From assembly GCA_002794735.1 (NCBI GenBank), contig NBAZ01000010.1, forward strand, positions 682,001 through 746,000: 64,000 nucleotides of DNA, read 5' to 3'. Shown piece by piece: positions 23,394 through 35,240 of the stretch. Origin of the DNA: Pyrrhoderma lamaoense (Eukaryota > Basidiomycota > Agaricomycetes > Hymenochaetales > Hymenochaetaceae). The translations under genes and the position numbers were made by a program. Under the pieces are notes generated by a model, which was given only the letters and a program-made list of their open reading frames with translations, did not search any database and was not told where the DNA came from. The first letter of the stretch is position 1. Each line of letters starts with the position of its first letter.

Positions 23394-26300
23394 TGGCAGG
23401 CTTTGATATTATTATGCCTTGTGACTCCCAGATATGCGTATGAAATTTGAGGGGTAAGAAGTATCAAAGTTGAGTGTGTAGACACCAAGGTATGTGCTAG
23501 ACACTATGAGAGAGACCCGAGACAGGCGTAGTCGGGAGGAGATAGACGGACTGGCTAGAGATGAGGAGGGAAGGGGACTGTGAGCGGGAGAGGAGGACGT
23601 GATGAATCCGCGAGCGGGAGGACGGGGAGAGGAAGGGAAGGGCAGATGAGAGCAGGGCGGGAGAGGGTTATAAGGGAATTTAAATTGAATTGAACAGAGG
23701 CCGAGTGAGTAGAGATTCGCACCCAGATTAAGAAAGTCTAATGTAGCTGCCCTCCGCTCTCACGCGATACAAATTAGGAAATTTGCAGATAGCCCCTCCT
23801 ATCTCAATCCAACACTAACATTGTACATAACAGGCATACCTCCTCTCCATTTTAGCACATCCACCATCCCTGCAACATGCAAAGAGACTCAGCCCATCTC
23901 GCTAAGCCTGCAAACATAGCTTGTCATGTTCACCTAACAAATCACCACATCTCCCTCGGAACTCTCTTTGTCAATTTGTCAATCTGCAATCCCCGTACAG
24001 ACCGATTCCTTTTTCATTTTCGTTTTCATATATATATACATATATAAAACTCCTAGAGATCAGATCATTTCCTCCCAAAAGATACCTTATTTTTTTATAA
24101 TAATACATATCCTGATGTGATTATCAATATTTTTAATCCGTTCGGGTGGGAAACTTTGGCGCATTCGGCGCGGAGGCAAACTCAAATCCTCCTGTGCACA
24201 AGCTTTGCAACTCCAGTACACTACCTCTCGTCTTGTGGCACCCCTCTCCGCATTCATCGGCGGCGGCGACGACGTGCACAGTGCGACTGACTAGGACAAA
24301 TGCAAAGCACTAAAGGAGTTTAGTCAAAAAAAAAACCAAAACAGTGACCTTGATCTCTTCCTCTCTTATTCTCTATTCTTCTCTATGCATATGACTTCTC
24401 TCCTTCTTAAAAAAGTGATTTTCATTATATTTATTATTATTTCATGTATCGGCCTGGAAACATTAAGGGACCTTTTCGTCCCTTTTTTTCCCGGTCACTT
24501 TGCGGCTAAATTCCTGATGAGGGAAGACGACACATCACTAGATTGAGTTTTTGTAATGTTCGGGTTTGATTGCCTTTTCGAGTAGTAATAGACTAATTAT
24601 TTTCTGATTCCGCGCTTATCTGGCCCTCCCACATGGTCCCAAAAAGAAGTAGAGAACCGCCGAAGCCACCAAATGTCGACGGTGTAAATACATCCACTCA
24701 GTCCAAGCATTACCGCGAACTTGGGTACCAGGCCTCACGCCACGAAGTCAAAAGGCAGTAATTTCCTAGACATGCATGATGAACGTTAATCAAAATATCC
24801 CTTGTTTACAAATTCCTATTATTTTCACAAGACTCACATCCTAAAATATCCATCTGATACCTATGTATCTCATCAACTTACACGCACCACTGACCCCCCC
24901 TCACACTGCCTCCTAAACACTTCTCCGAGGCGTTAACTCAAAATTCACTCCTATTCATTTTTTATTCATTCTCTGTCCATACCTCTCGGGCCTCTTTGAA
25001 ACAACTCTGGCTCTTGTATGAATGCTGAGTCGCCTTTATGCTTTTTTCCCTACTATTGATTCATCTCGTCTCGCTTATCCCTATAATTAAAAATTTCCAC
25101 GGTTATTATCACCACTGCTTCTAGTCAGTGTAAAGAATCCCTACCGCCGCCGCCGACTTCTCCCATTGTCTTGGGTCGTAGTCGTTGGAGGGGACATAAA
25201 AACACGTCTGCCGAAGAAACTCTCACCTATTCTAGCATTTCTTCGCAAGCCGAGTCTAAGAGAACGCGGTTCTCAACCGCCGCCGACCCCCTCCCCTTCC
25301 CCTTCTACTAGCGAACATTTAAGCTCAACGATCGTAATCGCACGATCACAAACCCTACTTAAACTCCACTAGAAGAAGAAAGAAAAGAGAACAAAAAAAA
25401 AACTAGATAGAAATGCACCCCTATCATCTCCACAACTCACTTTTCGCTCTCAGTTCATATCTACACTCACGTCAGAGAACAGAAGCTGCGGACTCGGTGG
25501 CTGGATGTTCCCTTCCATGTTTTTTTTTCTTCTTCCTTAATAGCCCGAGAACCCAAAATGAGTTATATATATATATTCTTATGTCTTGGGGGGGGGTTGT
25601 CTTCGCGAGATGCTCCATTTCTTCATTTTCCATTTAGTTATTCTACTATATCAATGACTCCTAAAGAATTTTAGAAGTCTTATTGATTTCTCATATGTTA
25701 CGATCACTATTAATGATAGATGCCCCTTTTACACTGCAATTACCCGGACTCGATATCCGAGCCATCGACTCTCCCCAACGGCTCTTACTTCAGACTGTAA
25801 TCAGATTATAAAGTAGCACTGTATCATGCTCGTCGGTTCTAACAAAGGGAGGTGTGCGATCTCGGGATTACGCTTGTTTTTTTACTCAAAAAGAAACTCG
25901 GGAAAAGAATTCCTTACTACCATAAAACTCTTCTTTCCGTTTTGAACTGAGACGCTGCCGCTCTTTGCTAGCAAAGAGAAAGAAGGAAGAAAGTAAGAAA
26001 AAGAGAGAAACAGGTATACAAACAGAACTAAGAGATTCTGGCGCATTTTAAGACTAAAATTACTCTTCCAATAGGAATGGCGGCCGAAGTCACTTATTTT
26101 GCCAATACAAACATGTTCAGGTGACTTGTTTTTGTTTCAAAATGACTATTTCCTGTCTTGGAGTTAGGGATCTAGTAAGTGCTTTCCAACAAAGTAAAGC
26201 AACACAGGAACGGTTCGATACGTTGCACCGGATGCTGTTCCCGACTAGACGGAAATAATTATGTATTCTGTGCAAAGTACTGGAATAACAGCTAAACCCA

Positions 26301-26470
26301 ACCAAAAAAAGGTATGTCTTCTCTTTGCACCTTCTTTCTAGTCTGCATAACTACAAAGTTTAATATAACTCTTGCGAGTAGGCAGCTATGAGCTTCAGCG
26401 CAATCTAATCGTAAGCAACAGAGATCTTCATCGCGTAACTCCTCAGTCAGTGCAGCATTCCAGTACAACA
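23394..26470. other. 3-kb upstream region of the WOPR gene
   Basis: No gene is recognised. The + strand is pyrimidine-rich between about 23.75 and 25.65 kb, with (CCG)4 at 25144-25155, a C7 tract near 24894 and a G9 tract at 25588-25596. It separates the WOPR start from the 3' end of the F-box gene, so it is most simply the WOPR promoter and 5' leader. Small ORFs at 25166-25637 are low complexity. Confidence 0.55.
25588..25596 (+). repeat. Poly-G tract (G9)
   Basis: The only long G run on the + strand; the other long G/C tracts in the window are C on this strand. Confidence 0.9.
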
Positions 26471-27940
26471 TCAAACCTGTTCAAGAGATATCTGTTCTAA
26501 CTTTGACGCCACTTCTCTGTCTTCAGAACAAAAAATGACATCTCGACTCTGAGCGAGACTAAGCAACTCGTTGAACCGCGAATCTTCAACCACCGGTATC
26601 CAAAGTTCTGGTCTCCCGCAAAGCTCGAGCTCCCGTATATTAAAAGAGTCAAGAATGAAGCGAAATTGGTTTACCAGATGAGCCCATCTTTCAGCGCCAG
26701 GTTCCGAGTTGTTCATGCTTGATTCTGAAAATTTATCTTGATTCAAATCTAAAGACAAGGATTCATGATCCCGTTCTCCATGCCACCCGATACGGCGTAT
26801 CTGTCTGCATGCAATGCGAGAAGACGTAAAACGGGTCGCCACGTTCCGTCCCTCACTCACAGCACCAAGTTGCCGTAAAGTCTGACTTCTCGGCTCGCGA
26901 GGTCCGAGAGGCCTCAAGCGCCAATTTAGAGCACGAGTACAGAAGATCGGATAGTACAGAGTTTCTACCTCAGGACAAGCTTCAAGAAGTTGGGTGATGT
27001 AATCGCCACGAGTGAAGCGCTTGTGAGCACTTCCAATCTCTACGTGGCGGACTTTTGCACCATGCTCGTGTGATGCGTGTAGGCAACATGAGATAAGTCT
27101 GTAGACTGCTTCGGCGCGATCCAAGATGACGCGAGTTAGGGAGGGAAGGATAAGATTATATGTATGCACACCAGGAACTCCAAAGGTATAGAGAGAGCCA
27201 ACACGAAGAGTATGCACTTTTGGAAGCGTCAGAGACGAGACTTGTATGAGTTCTGCAGGAGGCCAGTAGTAGTTATCGCCAGCTATCGAAAGGACTTCAA
27301 GAGTAGAAGAAAACCAGATAGAACGTGGCGAGGCAGCGATAGTACGCTGGAGAGCATTCGGAGTGCCGTTATCCCAGTCAATGCGCCGGACACTAGATAG
27401 ATCTATGTCTTCTAAATCATCGTCACAGCTCTTATCCTTGGTTTCTATCTCGGGTGAAGTCTTTCCTAGATGATCATCGAAAACTTTGTTTGAATTATGA
27501 TACCGAGATAAGACAATCAGGTTTGGACAACATCTTATAATACGTCGCAGATCCCTTCCTGCCCACCGAGTATTCGTCCCAGTCATTGGCTGTTCAATGA
27601 TAGAGATCCTTCGAACATAGGTTCCGTAACCCAAGACATGTTGTCTCGAAGTAGTCTCAAGTAAGTCTGCTAGAAGTCGCGAATTATATCGTACATGTAG
27701 ATCTTCATATAGAAACCTTTTTGACAGTGAATTCCATTCAGAACATACCAGAGACACGTTCCTTTTTGTGACTAGGGCTTCTTCACACACGCGCCAGTGA
27801 TCTTGAAAGTTGATAGAATCGAATCTAGGTATAGAAAGCAAGGAATCGAGTTCCCTTGAGGGACTAAAGGTGGCCCAATACAAAACTTGAGCCCATATTT
27901 CTGGCGGAAAGAGAGCAGACCTTGATTCGAGTGTATCCAT
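26471..27940 (-). CDS. F-box protein of the agaricomycete type
   Basis: A single uninterrupted exon of 489 residues. The N-terminus has an F-box-like motif LFPPEIWAQVLYWATF, continued at about residues 60-80 by VSLVCSEWNSLSKRFLYEDL, the common layout of mushroom F-box proteins that recruit substrates to SCF ubiquitin ligases. The remainder (residues about 100-450) has leucine-rich spacing such as CPNLIVLSRY, STLEVLSIAGDN, LPKVHTLRVGSL and CPEVETLYYPIF, consistent with irregular leucine-rich repeats. The substrate is unknown. These proteins form large, fast-changing families in mushrooms. Confidence 0.82.
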   Translation of the reverse strand: MDTLESRSALFPPEIWAQVLYWATFSPSRELDSLLSIPRFDSINFQDHWRVCEEALVTKRNVSLVCSEWNSLSKRFLYEDLHVRYNSRLLADLLETTSRQHVLGYGTYVRRISIIEQPMTGTNTRWAGRDLRRIIRCCPNLIVLSRYHNSNKVFDDHLGKTSPEIETKDKSCDDDLEDIDLSSVRRIDWDNGTPNALQRTIAASPRSIWFSSTLEVLSIAGDNYYWPPAELIQVSSLTLPKVHTLRVGSLYTFGVPGVHTYNLILPSLTRVILDRAEAVYRLISCCLHASHEHGAKVRHVEIGSAHKRFTRGDYITQLLEACPEVETLYYPIFCTRALNWRLRPLGPREPRSQTLRQLGAVSEGRNVATRFTSSRIACRQIRRIGWHGERDHESLSLDLNQDKFSESSMNNSEPGAERWAHLVNQFRFILDSFNIRELELCGRPELWIPVVEDSRFNELLSLAQSRDVIFCSEDREVASKLEQISLEQV

Positions 27941-28540
27941 GATGGATAGTACGAGAGAATGTCATGGTTCGTGCATTGACAAACCTTGTAGTAGCTGATG
28001 CATCATAGAAGCAAAGTAGGACTAAGCTACATCTGATGATGAGGCGAGAATCTTTGCCACAAGAACTTAAGATTTAGAAGCAGCAGGGAACAAGAATCCT
28101 GACCGAGTCTTATATTGTGAAGAAGGATATTTTGAAGATTACATATATTTATCAAAACAAGTTTCCTTGGGAGATGAACTGCGGAGGTACGACGTCATGA
28201 TTTAAATTATGTCGCATATGATAACATGGATCGATTTTTTTTTCTGTTGTGTCACATGTGTGACAGCCACCATGAGAGAATGCATCCCGTTGAGAAACCA
28301 CAGCACAAGTCTGCACTTCTACTACCACAAGCAACATCCGGAACCACTTACTCGCTGCAAGTTTGAAGGTGTAAGAGCGCATTTACAGTGACCAGCTTAG
28401 AACCGCCTACCTCCCGCATGGAATAAATTACTAGCATTTATCTTTCGGGTGTATATTCGCCGATCAACAAATCGAAATTTCGACGTTCAATCTGGTTACC
28501 ACCGTTAACGTTATTCTCAGAATTAAAATCAATCAGGTAA
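27941..28540. other. Divergent promoter region
   Basis: 600 bases between divergent starts. No coding signal. The short ORFs found in it overlap each other on opposite strands and show no family features. Confidence 0.6.
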
Positions 28541-30106
28541 ATGGATCAGGTGCCACCTCGTACACCGCAGCGCGGACGAAGTGCGTATCCTTCCAACCTT
28601 GGTGTCGGAGGTGTACCCCGAGTACCACTGCACAGACGCGGCACATCACGGACATATGAACGTTTAGAAGATTTACTACGTGAAGCAGGATTCAAGGAGA
28701 CGCGTGTCTTTACTCCTGAGGCTGAAAGACAAGAAGCTCAAGCAGAGGAACGTAAAAGGCGTGCTGCTTTAGAAGAGGCTAAAGGCGAGAAGGGAAAGAA
28801 ATCCATAGGAACCACTGGCTTGGTGGGATTTCTTGCGGGATTTGTACATTGGAATGAAGGTGGCCAGACATTAGAAGACCAGAGGTCTTCTCATGTGCAT
28901 ACTCAGAGTCTTGGAAGAGCTGCGGGAAAGCAGAAGCTTATTTCATTGGATGATGACGACGAAGCTACGTCTATACCCGGAACACCAACACCAAATCGAC
29001 AACGACCTTTCGTCCCCGTGATTCTTACATCTGACTTCAGTTCACCTGGTTCATCTTCGAGTGCTTCCTCAAACTCACCACCTCAACAACAACAGTACCA
29101 ACACTATTCTTACTCGCGTAAACAGCGCAATAATCACTTGACACCTTATCCAGAACAGGGGGCAATCGCATCCTTAAGACACATGATCTCAGCACCGGAC
29201 ATCTCTCACTCTCGCGTTCATCAGGCAACTAATATGCGTTGTGTAACTGGTTTTCCACAGGATAAGGGGCACTCAAAGAGAAGTCACGCATTGCGTGAAT
29301 GGGGTAACAGTGAGCAACCGCCACTTCCGCAAAACTGGCTTAGTACGGTTACTCAAGCTGTGATGAATGCTTCCGGGGCACACGTCGGTGGGCCACGTGG
29401 TAGACAATTAACTCAAAGTAATTCGCGTTCAAAACGCGTCGAAAGCACATACGAAGGACGTTCCGGTAGTGGAAGTCGTAAAGGCCTTGCACCACGAACT
29501 CCGACACATCGTTCAGTGCCCGGAATCATCACTCCCGCATCGGTAGTATGTCACTCCGCTCCGGTGTCTCGCTCATCCTCTCTTGTTCGCACACGCAGCT
29601 CGCGAGCTAAGCGCGGTAAACGCGATAGAGCTCCTGAGAGTTGCGTGCCTAGTCTCGGTATCACAACCGTGGTCGTTGGGGATATCAATGATGCGATACC
29701 TCTTGAGGGTGAAGTCCTTCAAGAAGAAATGCAAATCAACATCGAATCCGAGGATGAATCTGATGATGGAGAACTTGATTTTGCTCGCTTACTTGTCCCT
29801 TCGCGTCGTCAGCATTCCATCCATAGTCTACGACGCCATCTACATAATCATGCTATAGCAACTGGAAATTCTGCGTCGAACCAATTCTCTCGACAGCCTC
29901 AATCTCGACGATCTCGTCAATCAAGTGCCCAAGATGATTATGCAGATGATCCACAATTCATGGTTCGAAGTAGGGCAAGTATTGATGAAGATGGTGAAGC
30001 TGATATCCTTGCCGATTGGGCTGCTAATGGGCTTCCAGGACTGGAGACTGCGGTGCAAAAGAAGCGAGGAGCCTTACCATGGACGAGCTGGAAGCAAGGC
30101 CGTTAG
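28541..30106 (+). CDS. Conserved-looking disordered protein, unknown function
   Basis: A single exon of 521 residues with no frameshift. The N-terminus has a basic Pro/Arg-rich stretch, then a helical segment RTYERLEDLLREAGFKETRV (residues about 37-56), followed by a charged Glu/Lys/Arg helix up to about residue 90 and a short GLVGFLAGFVHW stretch. The middle is Ser/Gln/Arg-rich and disordered. An acidic patch (ESEDESDDGELDFARLLVPS) lies at about residues 397-416, and the C-terminus is ILADWAANGLPGLET followed by a basic tail. The composition suggests a nuclear or scaffold protein, but I do not recognise it and assign no function. Confidence 0.75.
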   Translation: MDQVPPRTPQRGRSAYPSNLGVGGVPRVPLHRRGTSRTYERLEDLLREAGFKETRVFTPEAERQEAQAEERKRRAALEEAKGEKGKKSIGTTGLVGFLAGFVHWNEGGQTLEDQRSSHVHTQSLGRAAGKQKLISLDDDDEATSIPGTPTPNRQRPFVPVILTSDFSSPGSSSSASSNSPPQQQQYQHYSYSRKQRNNHLTPYPEQGAIASLRHMISAPDISHSRVHQATNMRCVTGFPQDKGHSKRSHALREWGNSEQPPLPQNWLSTVTQAVMNASGAHVGGPRGRQLTQSNSRSKRVESTYEGRSGSGSRKGLAPRTPTHRSVPGIITPASVVCHSAPVSRSSSLVRTRSSRAKRGKRDRAPESCVPSLGITTVVVGDINDAIPLEGEVLQEEMQINIESEDESDDGELDFARLLVPSRRQHSIHSLRRHLHNHAIATGNSASNQFSRQPQSRRSRQSSAQDDYADDPQFMVRSRASIDEDGEADILADWAANGLPGLETAVQKKRGALPWTSWKQGR

Positions 30107-30866
30107 CTATTAATTGTTATAATCTTCTGTTCTAGTATCTTTTCTGTTTTCATGGGTCTTATTCTTTCTCTCGAACTGCATTATCATCACACTCACTTAT
30201 AATTATACATGTTCCACATTCATTGCATTCTCTTTTACCACCCTGAAGCAGATATGAACCTGTTGAATCAATCTCTTATTCTTTATTCCATATTTTATCA
30301 ACGCTATTATAGTAGTAATCCGGTATTCAATGGTCGTCGTATTTACTTCACTGTAGCTGTAATGTGCACTATAATACCCTATTCTTCGGAAAAACTAGTG
30401 CGCTCCACATAGCAACGACCCCTCGGTCAAACCGATCTCGCCAAGGGCAACATTTTCTGCTTACTCTAAGTTTATCATCATGGATATATTATCAAGAAAT
30501 AATAATGATAATCACTCTTCATTGATACATACACTTCGGTAAATGTATCAAATCTTCAGGACTCAAAAGGGGTATCATGTAGTAAAAAATGTTATTATTT
30601 AACGTAATAGTGTATGATATGTCATATTCTGATTTTCAGAAAATCACTAGTCTCTCTCGGGTAGTAATCTTGATTTCGGTTCCAATGCAGAATTATGCTC
30701 ACCTCGCCTACCCTGTCATACAAGTACTGAACTTCTTTCCCTGAAAGCCTCAACTTCCCCTCATCCCACCCTAACAAGCAGACACTACTTGTCTGCTTCT
30801 CCTTTCCCCCTTCCTCTCTTTAACAAGGTCACTCCTTATATTTTTACGCTCTTTTACAGCAACAGA
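30107..30866. other. Intergenic region upstream of the aspartic protease
   Basis: AT-rich in the first half and CT-rich in the last 150 bases, consistent with a 3' UTR followed by a promoter. No gene seen. Confidence 0.6.
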
Positions 30867-32310
30867 ATGATGCTTCATGCCACCCCATTGATCGTTCTTC
30901 TTTCTGCTCTTTCAGTTACTTCTTCGCCTATAGGTTCACTTGGAGAAGGAGCAAGTAAAGGCTTAAAGGATCTCAAGACGTCTTTGTTCTCTCTTGATTT
31001 TGCGCTTCACTTGAATCTGACACTCGGTGGGAATAAGATTGCCGATTTAGATCGTGCGCGCGCCTCTGCAAAGCTCGCTGCTTCTTCTGTAGGAGGAGAG
31101 TTCCGTCGAGATGGTACGATTTCGACTACTAACACGGGTGTGACTTATGTCGTGGATATCGGAGTTGGTGAACCGGCGACTACGTATTCTTTGGTAGTTG
31201 ATACTGGCTCGAGCAATACTTGGATTGGTGCGAACCAATCGTATGTTCCGACATCTTCGAGCACGAACCTAGGAAAGAATGTTTCGCTATCTTATGGTTC
31301 GGGTAAGATGGCAGGAGTTGAATGTGAGTTCAATTTATTAAGGTTGATAGTTATACAAAAAAAATAGAAATGAATCACTAATTCTTTGCTATTTCATCCT
31401 TTTATTCTAAATTAAAACAGATACCGATACCATCACTATCTCCTCAGACCTTATCGTAACCGAACAAAGCATCGGGTAGCTAACCGTACTACGGGGTTTG
31501 CAGGATATGATGGTATTTTTGGACTTGGTCCTGTCAACCTTACTGCGGGAACTGTGGATGACGAAGACACCATTCCTACCGTCATGAACAACCTCCTTGC
31601 TCAAGGGAAAATATCAAGCGAAGTTCTCGGAATATCTTTTGCGCCCACCACGACCCAACCAAATGGCAATGGTGTCCTTACTTTCGGAAGTACTGACTCA
31701 AGCAAATACACAGGCGATATCACATATGCCCGATTACCACTACACAGCCCGCTAGTAAATATTGGGGATTGACATGGGTGTGAATTATGGAAGTTCAGGA
31801 CGCACGCTCCTAAACTCAACGGCAGGGATTGTTGATACTGGCTCCACTCTTGTATTACTGCCTTCGGATTCTTTCGAGATTTATACGAATATTACGGGAG
31901 CTACGGAGGATTATGCTACTGGCCTCTTGAAGATTAGTGAAGAAGACTATGGGAACCTTGAGAGCATGTACTTCGAGATCGGAGGCTCGACGTTTGAATT
32001 AACGAAGAACGCACAGACTTTCCCTCGTGCTTTGAATGAATTTGTAAATGGAGATGCAGATGCTATTTACCTCGCTGTTGGTAATGTGCGTATTTCATTT
32101 ATTGACTATAATTGTAATTGCTCGGACTGACTGATTTTTTTTTTGTTCGGTCTTTTTCTTTGTTTATAGATCGGATACCCATCTGGGAAGAAGGGACTTG
32201 ATTTCATCCTTGGATATGCATTCTTAGAGCGTTACTACTCTGTCTTTGACTCAACAAATGACCAAGTCGGTTTTGCAGTAACCGAAAATACTAACTCTAC
32301 TGCAAACTAG
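30867..32310 (+). CDS. Secreted aspartic protease, A1/polyporopepsin-like, three apparent frameshifts
   Basis: Pepsin-family endopeptidase, probably secreted. The N-terminus MMLHATPLIVLLSALSVTSS is a signal peptide, followed by a propeptide and the mature domain. Both catalytic motifs are present: VVDTGSSNTWIG and, in the second lobe, IVDTGSTLVLLPSDSFE. The flap region has SLSYGSGKMAG, and FILGYAFLERYYSVFD with VGFAV closes the fold. Introns lie near 31324-31420 and 32082-32169. The frame breaks three times, each needing one more G or C: GGG 31474-31476 (restores SIGVANRTTGFAGYDGIFGL), near CC 31737-31738 (restores TTQPASKYWG) and GGGG 31764-31767 (restores KYWGIDMGVNYG). It is either an enzyme gene with consensus errors or a decaying copy; both catalytic Asp remain. 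Confidence 0.82.
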
Positions 32311-32826
32311 TGTTACCCCCCCCCCCTCCATGTCCTTCTTTCGCCCTTTTATTTTCTTCCTTCATTTTTTCATTAAATAACCCATAAACCTACATATCTG
32401 TTTTCGAGTCAATGTAGGCTTTTGGATCCTACATTACTGATGCTGGGTGCATTGTCCGTTTCTTGTTTTAATCATTTGGATTGGATTTTTTGTATACATT
32501 TTCTCCATGTTCTGAAAATAAACTATAGCTTAGTTCACCGCGAGCGAATTCCTGATGGTTGTGATGGTTTGATCGGTGTCTGATTGGATTTCTAGGTAAG
32601 ACCTCTCTTGTTAGGGTGACGATTATATAACGTCGTGCATTATATTTTAATGACGTCATATGGCTTGAGAACCTGGGGAATGCAATTGATGAACTATAAT
32701 ACTGTCTACAGACAATATGATATTGTATAGCGCCCACACTAGAAGATTGGTGCTCTATATATATTCTTGTTTGCGGCTTTCCTGGAGCTACAACCTCCTC
32801 ACTCCACTCACCAATTCATCAGACTA
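32311..32826. other. Intergenic region with C11 tract
   Basis: A C11 tract at 32316-32326 lies immediately after the protease stop. The rest is AT-rich. No gene seen. Confidence 0.6.
32316..32326 (+). repeat. Poly-C tract (C11)
   Basis: Begins five bases after the protease stop codon. Confidence 0.95.
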
Positions 32827-34553
32827 ATGAAGCATTTCATGCGTTCCAACGTTCGTGTAACTTTCGGAAGTATAAACACCAAACCTCCTGCATTACTTAG
32901 TACACGTATATCACCGAGAAAAGTGGAAAGCAAGCCCTTTACAAGCACTTGGATCGTACAAAGAAGGGGTAAAAGTAACGTCAGTGATGAGCATGCAGAG
33001 GCTAAGCGCACCACAACTCAGAAGGAAGATCGTGATTCTCCCCAGAGCTCAAGGAAAATCAAACTTCCTGACCGATTTTCAATGAAGAACAAGGTGAGTG
33101 CCGACCGTTGATTTCTCGGTAATATGACAGATGTGACTCTTTGTACTACCCACTTCCCCTCGCAGACATGTCTCGTTACGGGAGGTGCTCGTGGCTTAGG
33201 ATATGAATTCTGTAGAGCCTTCGTGGAAATGTATGTCCTTTACTTAGTACCATTACTTATCTAATTTTGACGTATTCTGAAGGGGATGCACATCATTATC
33301 AATAGTAGATATGCAAGAGACTGCCGCACATAAAGCCGCTCAGGACATCATAGATGGATATAGTGAGGCTTTTCCATTAAATAAAGTTTGTTATTGTACA
33401 TAACGGATCTGTCTATATAACATCAGAAAAGGAAAACCCGGAGGCCGAGTTGGATATAGTCGGATACGGTTGCAACGTTGCATCTGAGAAATCAGTTCAA
33501 GAAGTTTTCGAAAAGGTTAACAAACGTTTTGGAAGGATTGATGCCGTAGTCGCCTCAGCAGGTACTTTACAATAAACTCTAAACTTACTTTGAATCGATG
33601 TCTATTAATATTGACACCTTCTGTCTAGGTATTGTCGAGAATTACGCGGCCTTAGAGTATGTATCAAGCTATTTGCTTTCCGAATTGAGCAACAACCTGA
33701 GATTCTCATCTACTTTCAAGTTACCCTAGTGATCGAGCAAAGCTACTTTTTGATGTTAATTATCATGGTGCCTTCTATACAGCACGTGAGGCAGCAAAGC
33801 ATATGATCCCCAAAGGAAATGGTTCCATTGTACTGGTATCAAGCATGAGTGCAGACGTAACCACTCCTTTATTACGATACTACGTTGTTCTTTCTTGCAA
33901 CTAACATTCCTAATTTGGGTTATATATAAGGTCGTAAATGTACCTCAAGTTCGTAAGATCAAATTTGTCCTATTACTCATGAAACTAATAACCCCTGTAG
34001 CCACAAGCTCCATACAATGCTTCCAAAGCTGGTTGGTGAGCTATTATTGGTGCGCGCTACATATTTTTTTAAGGTTTGATTTCTTTTTTGTCCCAGCTGT
34101 CAAGCAACTTGCCAGGAGTCTAGCCGTTGAATGGGCCCTAAGAATATCCGTGTAAATGTACTGAGGTTAGTAGCCTCTTTAAACTCCATGGTCTCCTTGG
34201 ACAAATTATACCCTCCTGTTTTTAGCCCAGGTTACATGCAAACTCGTTTGACCAGACATGTCTTAGAGCAAGACAAAGATTTGAAAGTAAGAATCATGTA
34301 CAAATAATCTCCACTCAGATAGTACCTCATGTCTTTCCGAACTACTTTCAGAGGGAGTGGAAAGCACTGACTCCGATGGGTCGCTTAGGGGAACCAGATG
34401 ATCTTGATGCAAGTAACGCATAGCGGCATTCAAAATATTGAATTTGGCTGACGATGCTGCTTACAGGGTGCTGTCGTATTCCTGAGCAGTGATGCCGCCC
34501 GGTATATCACCGGAGTTGAGCTCCTTGTAGATGGTGGATATTGTATTATATGA
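32827..34553 (+). CDS. Short-chain dehydrogenase/reductase with N-terminal extension, one apparent frameshift
   Basis: NAD(P)-dependent SDR, closest in style to fungal sorbose/xylulose-type polyol reductases. Motifs in order: [15 protein letters not shown] (nucleotide-binding TGxxxGxG), [49 protein letters not shown] (catalytic Ser), [20 protein letters not shown] (Tyr-x3-Lys), [18 protein letters not shown] and [19 protein letters not shown]. About 95 residues precede the fold ([20 protein letters not shown] and on), basic and Ser/Thr-rich, which could be a mitochondrial presequence. There are about ten exons with introns of 50-70 bases. The frame breaks at CCC 34136-34138; a fourth C restores [16 protein letters not shown]. 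The substrate is not determined. Confidence 0.85.
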
Positions 34554-34965
34554 TCTTTTTATACTTTTTGCAATAATCAACTACTTGTACTGGTACTTTT
34601 CATGTATGATACCCAATCCGAATGGCATATAACAAAGCCTGTTTGTTGTATCTTGTTCTTCTCCGCATTTTGTTAACATAATATTATGAGGACAAAAGGG
34701 GGGTTACATATGATCAGAATAACATATGAAACAAACTGTGTGAAGTGCGAGTCAGGTTCTCAAGTGCGTGGGAATTTGATTAATAGTGGCTTAAGTGTAG
34801 CACTATTGAATTCTATTTTCTGTAGATATAATTCACATCCTAGAGAGTAGGAATCCCTTGTGCTTTTCTTTGATGATATCTATCGTTTCTGTAATGGAAG
34901 AGTACTGGTCTCTAATCTCGGGAGGAACGGGTAATCTGATACATCTGCTTTGTATGAAATGTTAA

Positions 34966-35240
34966 CCCCCCCCCTCTTTTTTTTCAAATTGGACTGTCGA
35001 ACTGTCGAATGCTGTAGTTCCCCCCCCCCTTATATCAGGCAGATAACGTACAAAATCCCATACACATGGCCCTTGCATTCAAAAATACGTGCTGTATTCT
35101 AGAAAAGAAGTAATTACTTGTATACTAAGCCCTCTGTCGGACCCATTCAAAATGTTTAAAACAAATAAACACTTTATTCGCTTGCCCCCCCCCCCCACCC
35201 AAACTAATACCTACTAGCCTTTTCTTACTCCCCCCCCCCC
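34966..35240 (+). repeat. Cluster of four poly-C tracts
   Basis: Runs of 9-12 C at 34966-34974, 35020-35029, 35185-35196 and 35230-35240, spaced by ordinary AT-rich DNA. Confidence 0.92.

Noticed and set aside
25166..25637. Two small + ORFs in the WOPR upstream region
   Set aside because: Pyrimidine-rich low-complexity sequence; composition explains the ORFs.
26205..26240. GGTTCGATACG, resembling a tRNA B box
   Set aside because: No acceptor stem, A box or anticodon arm could be folded around it.
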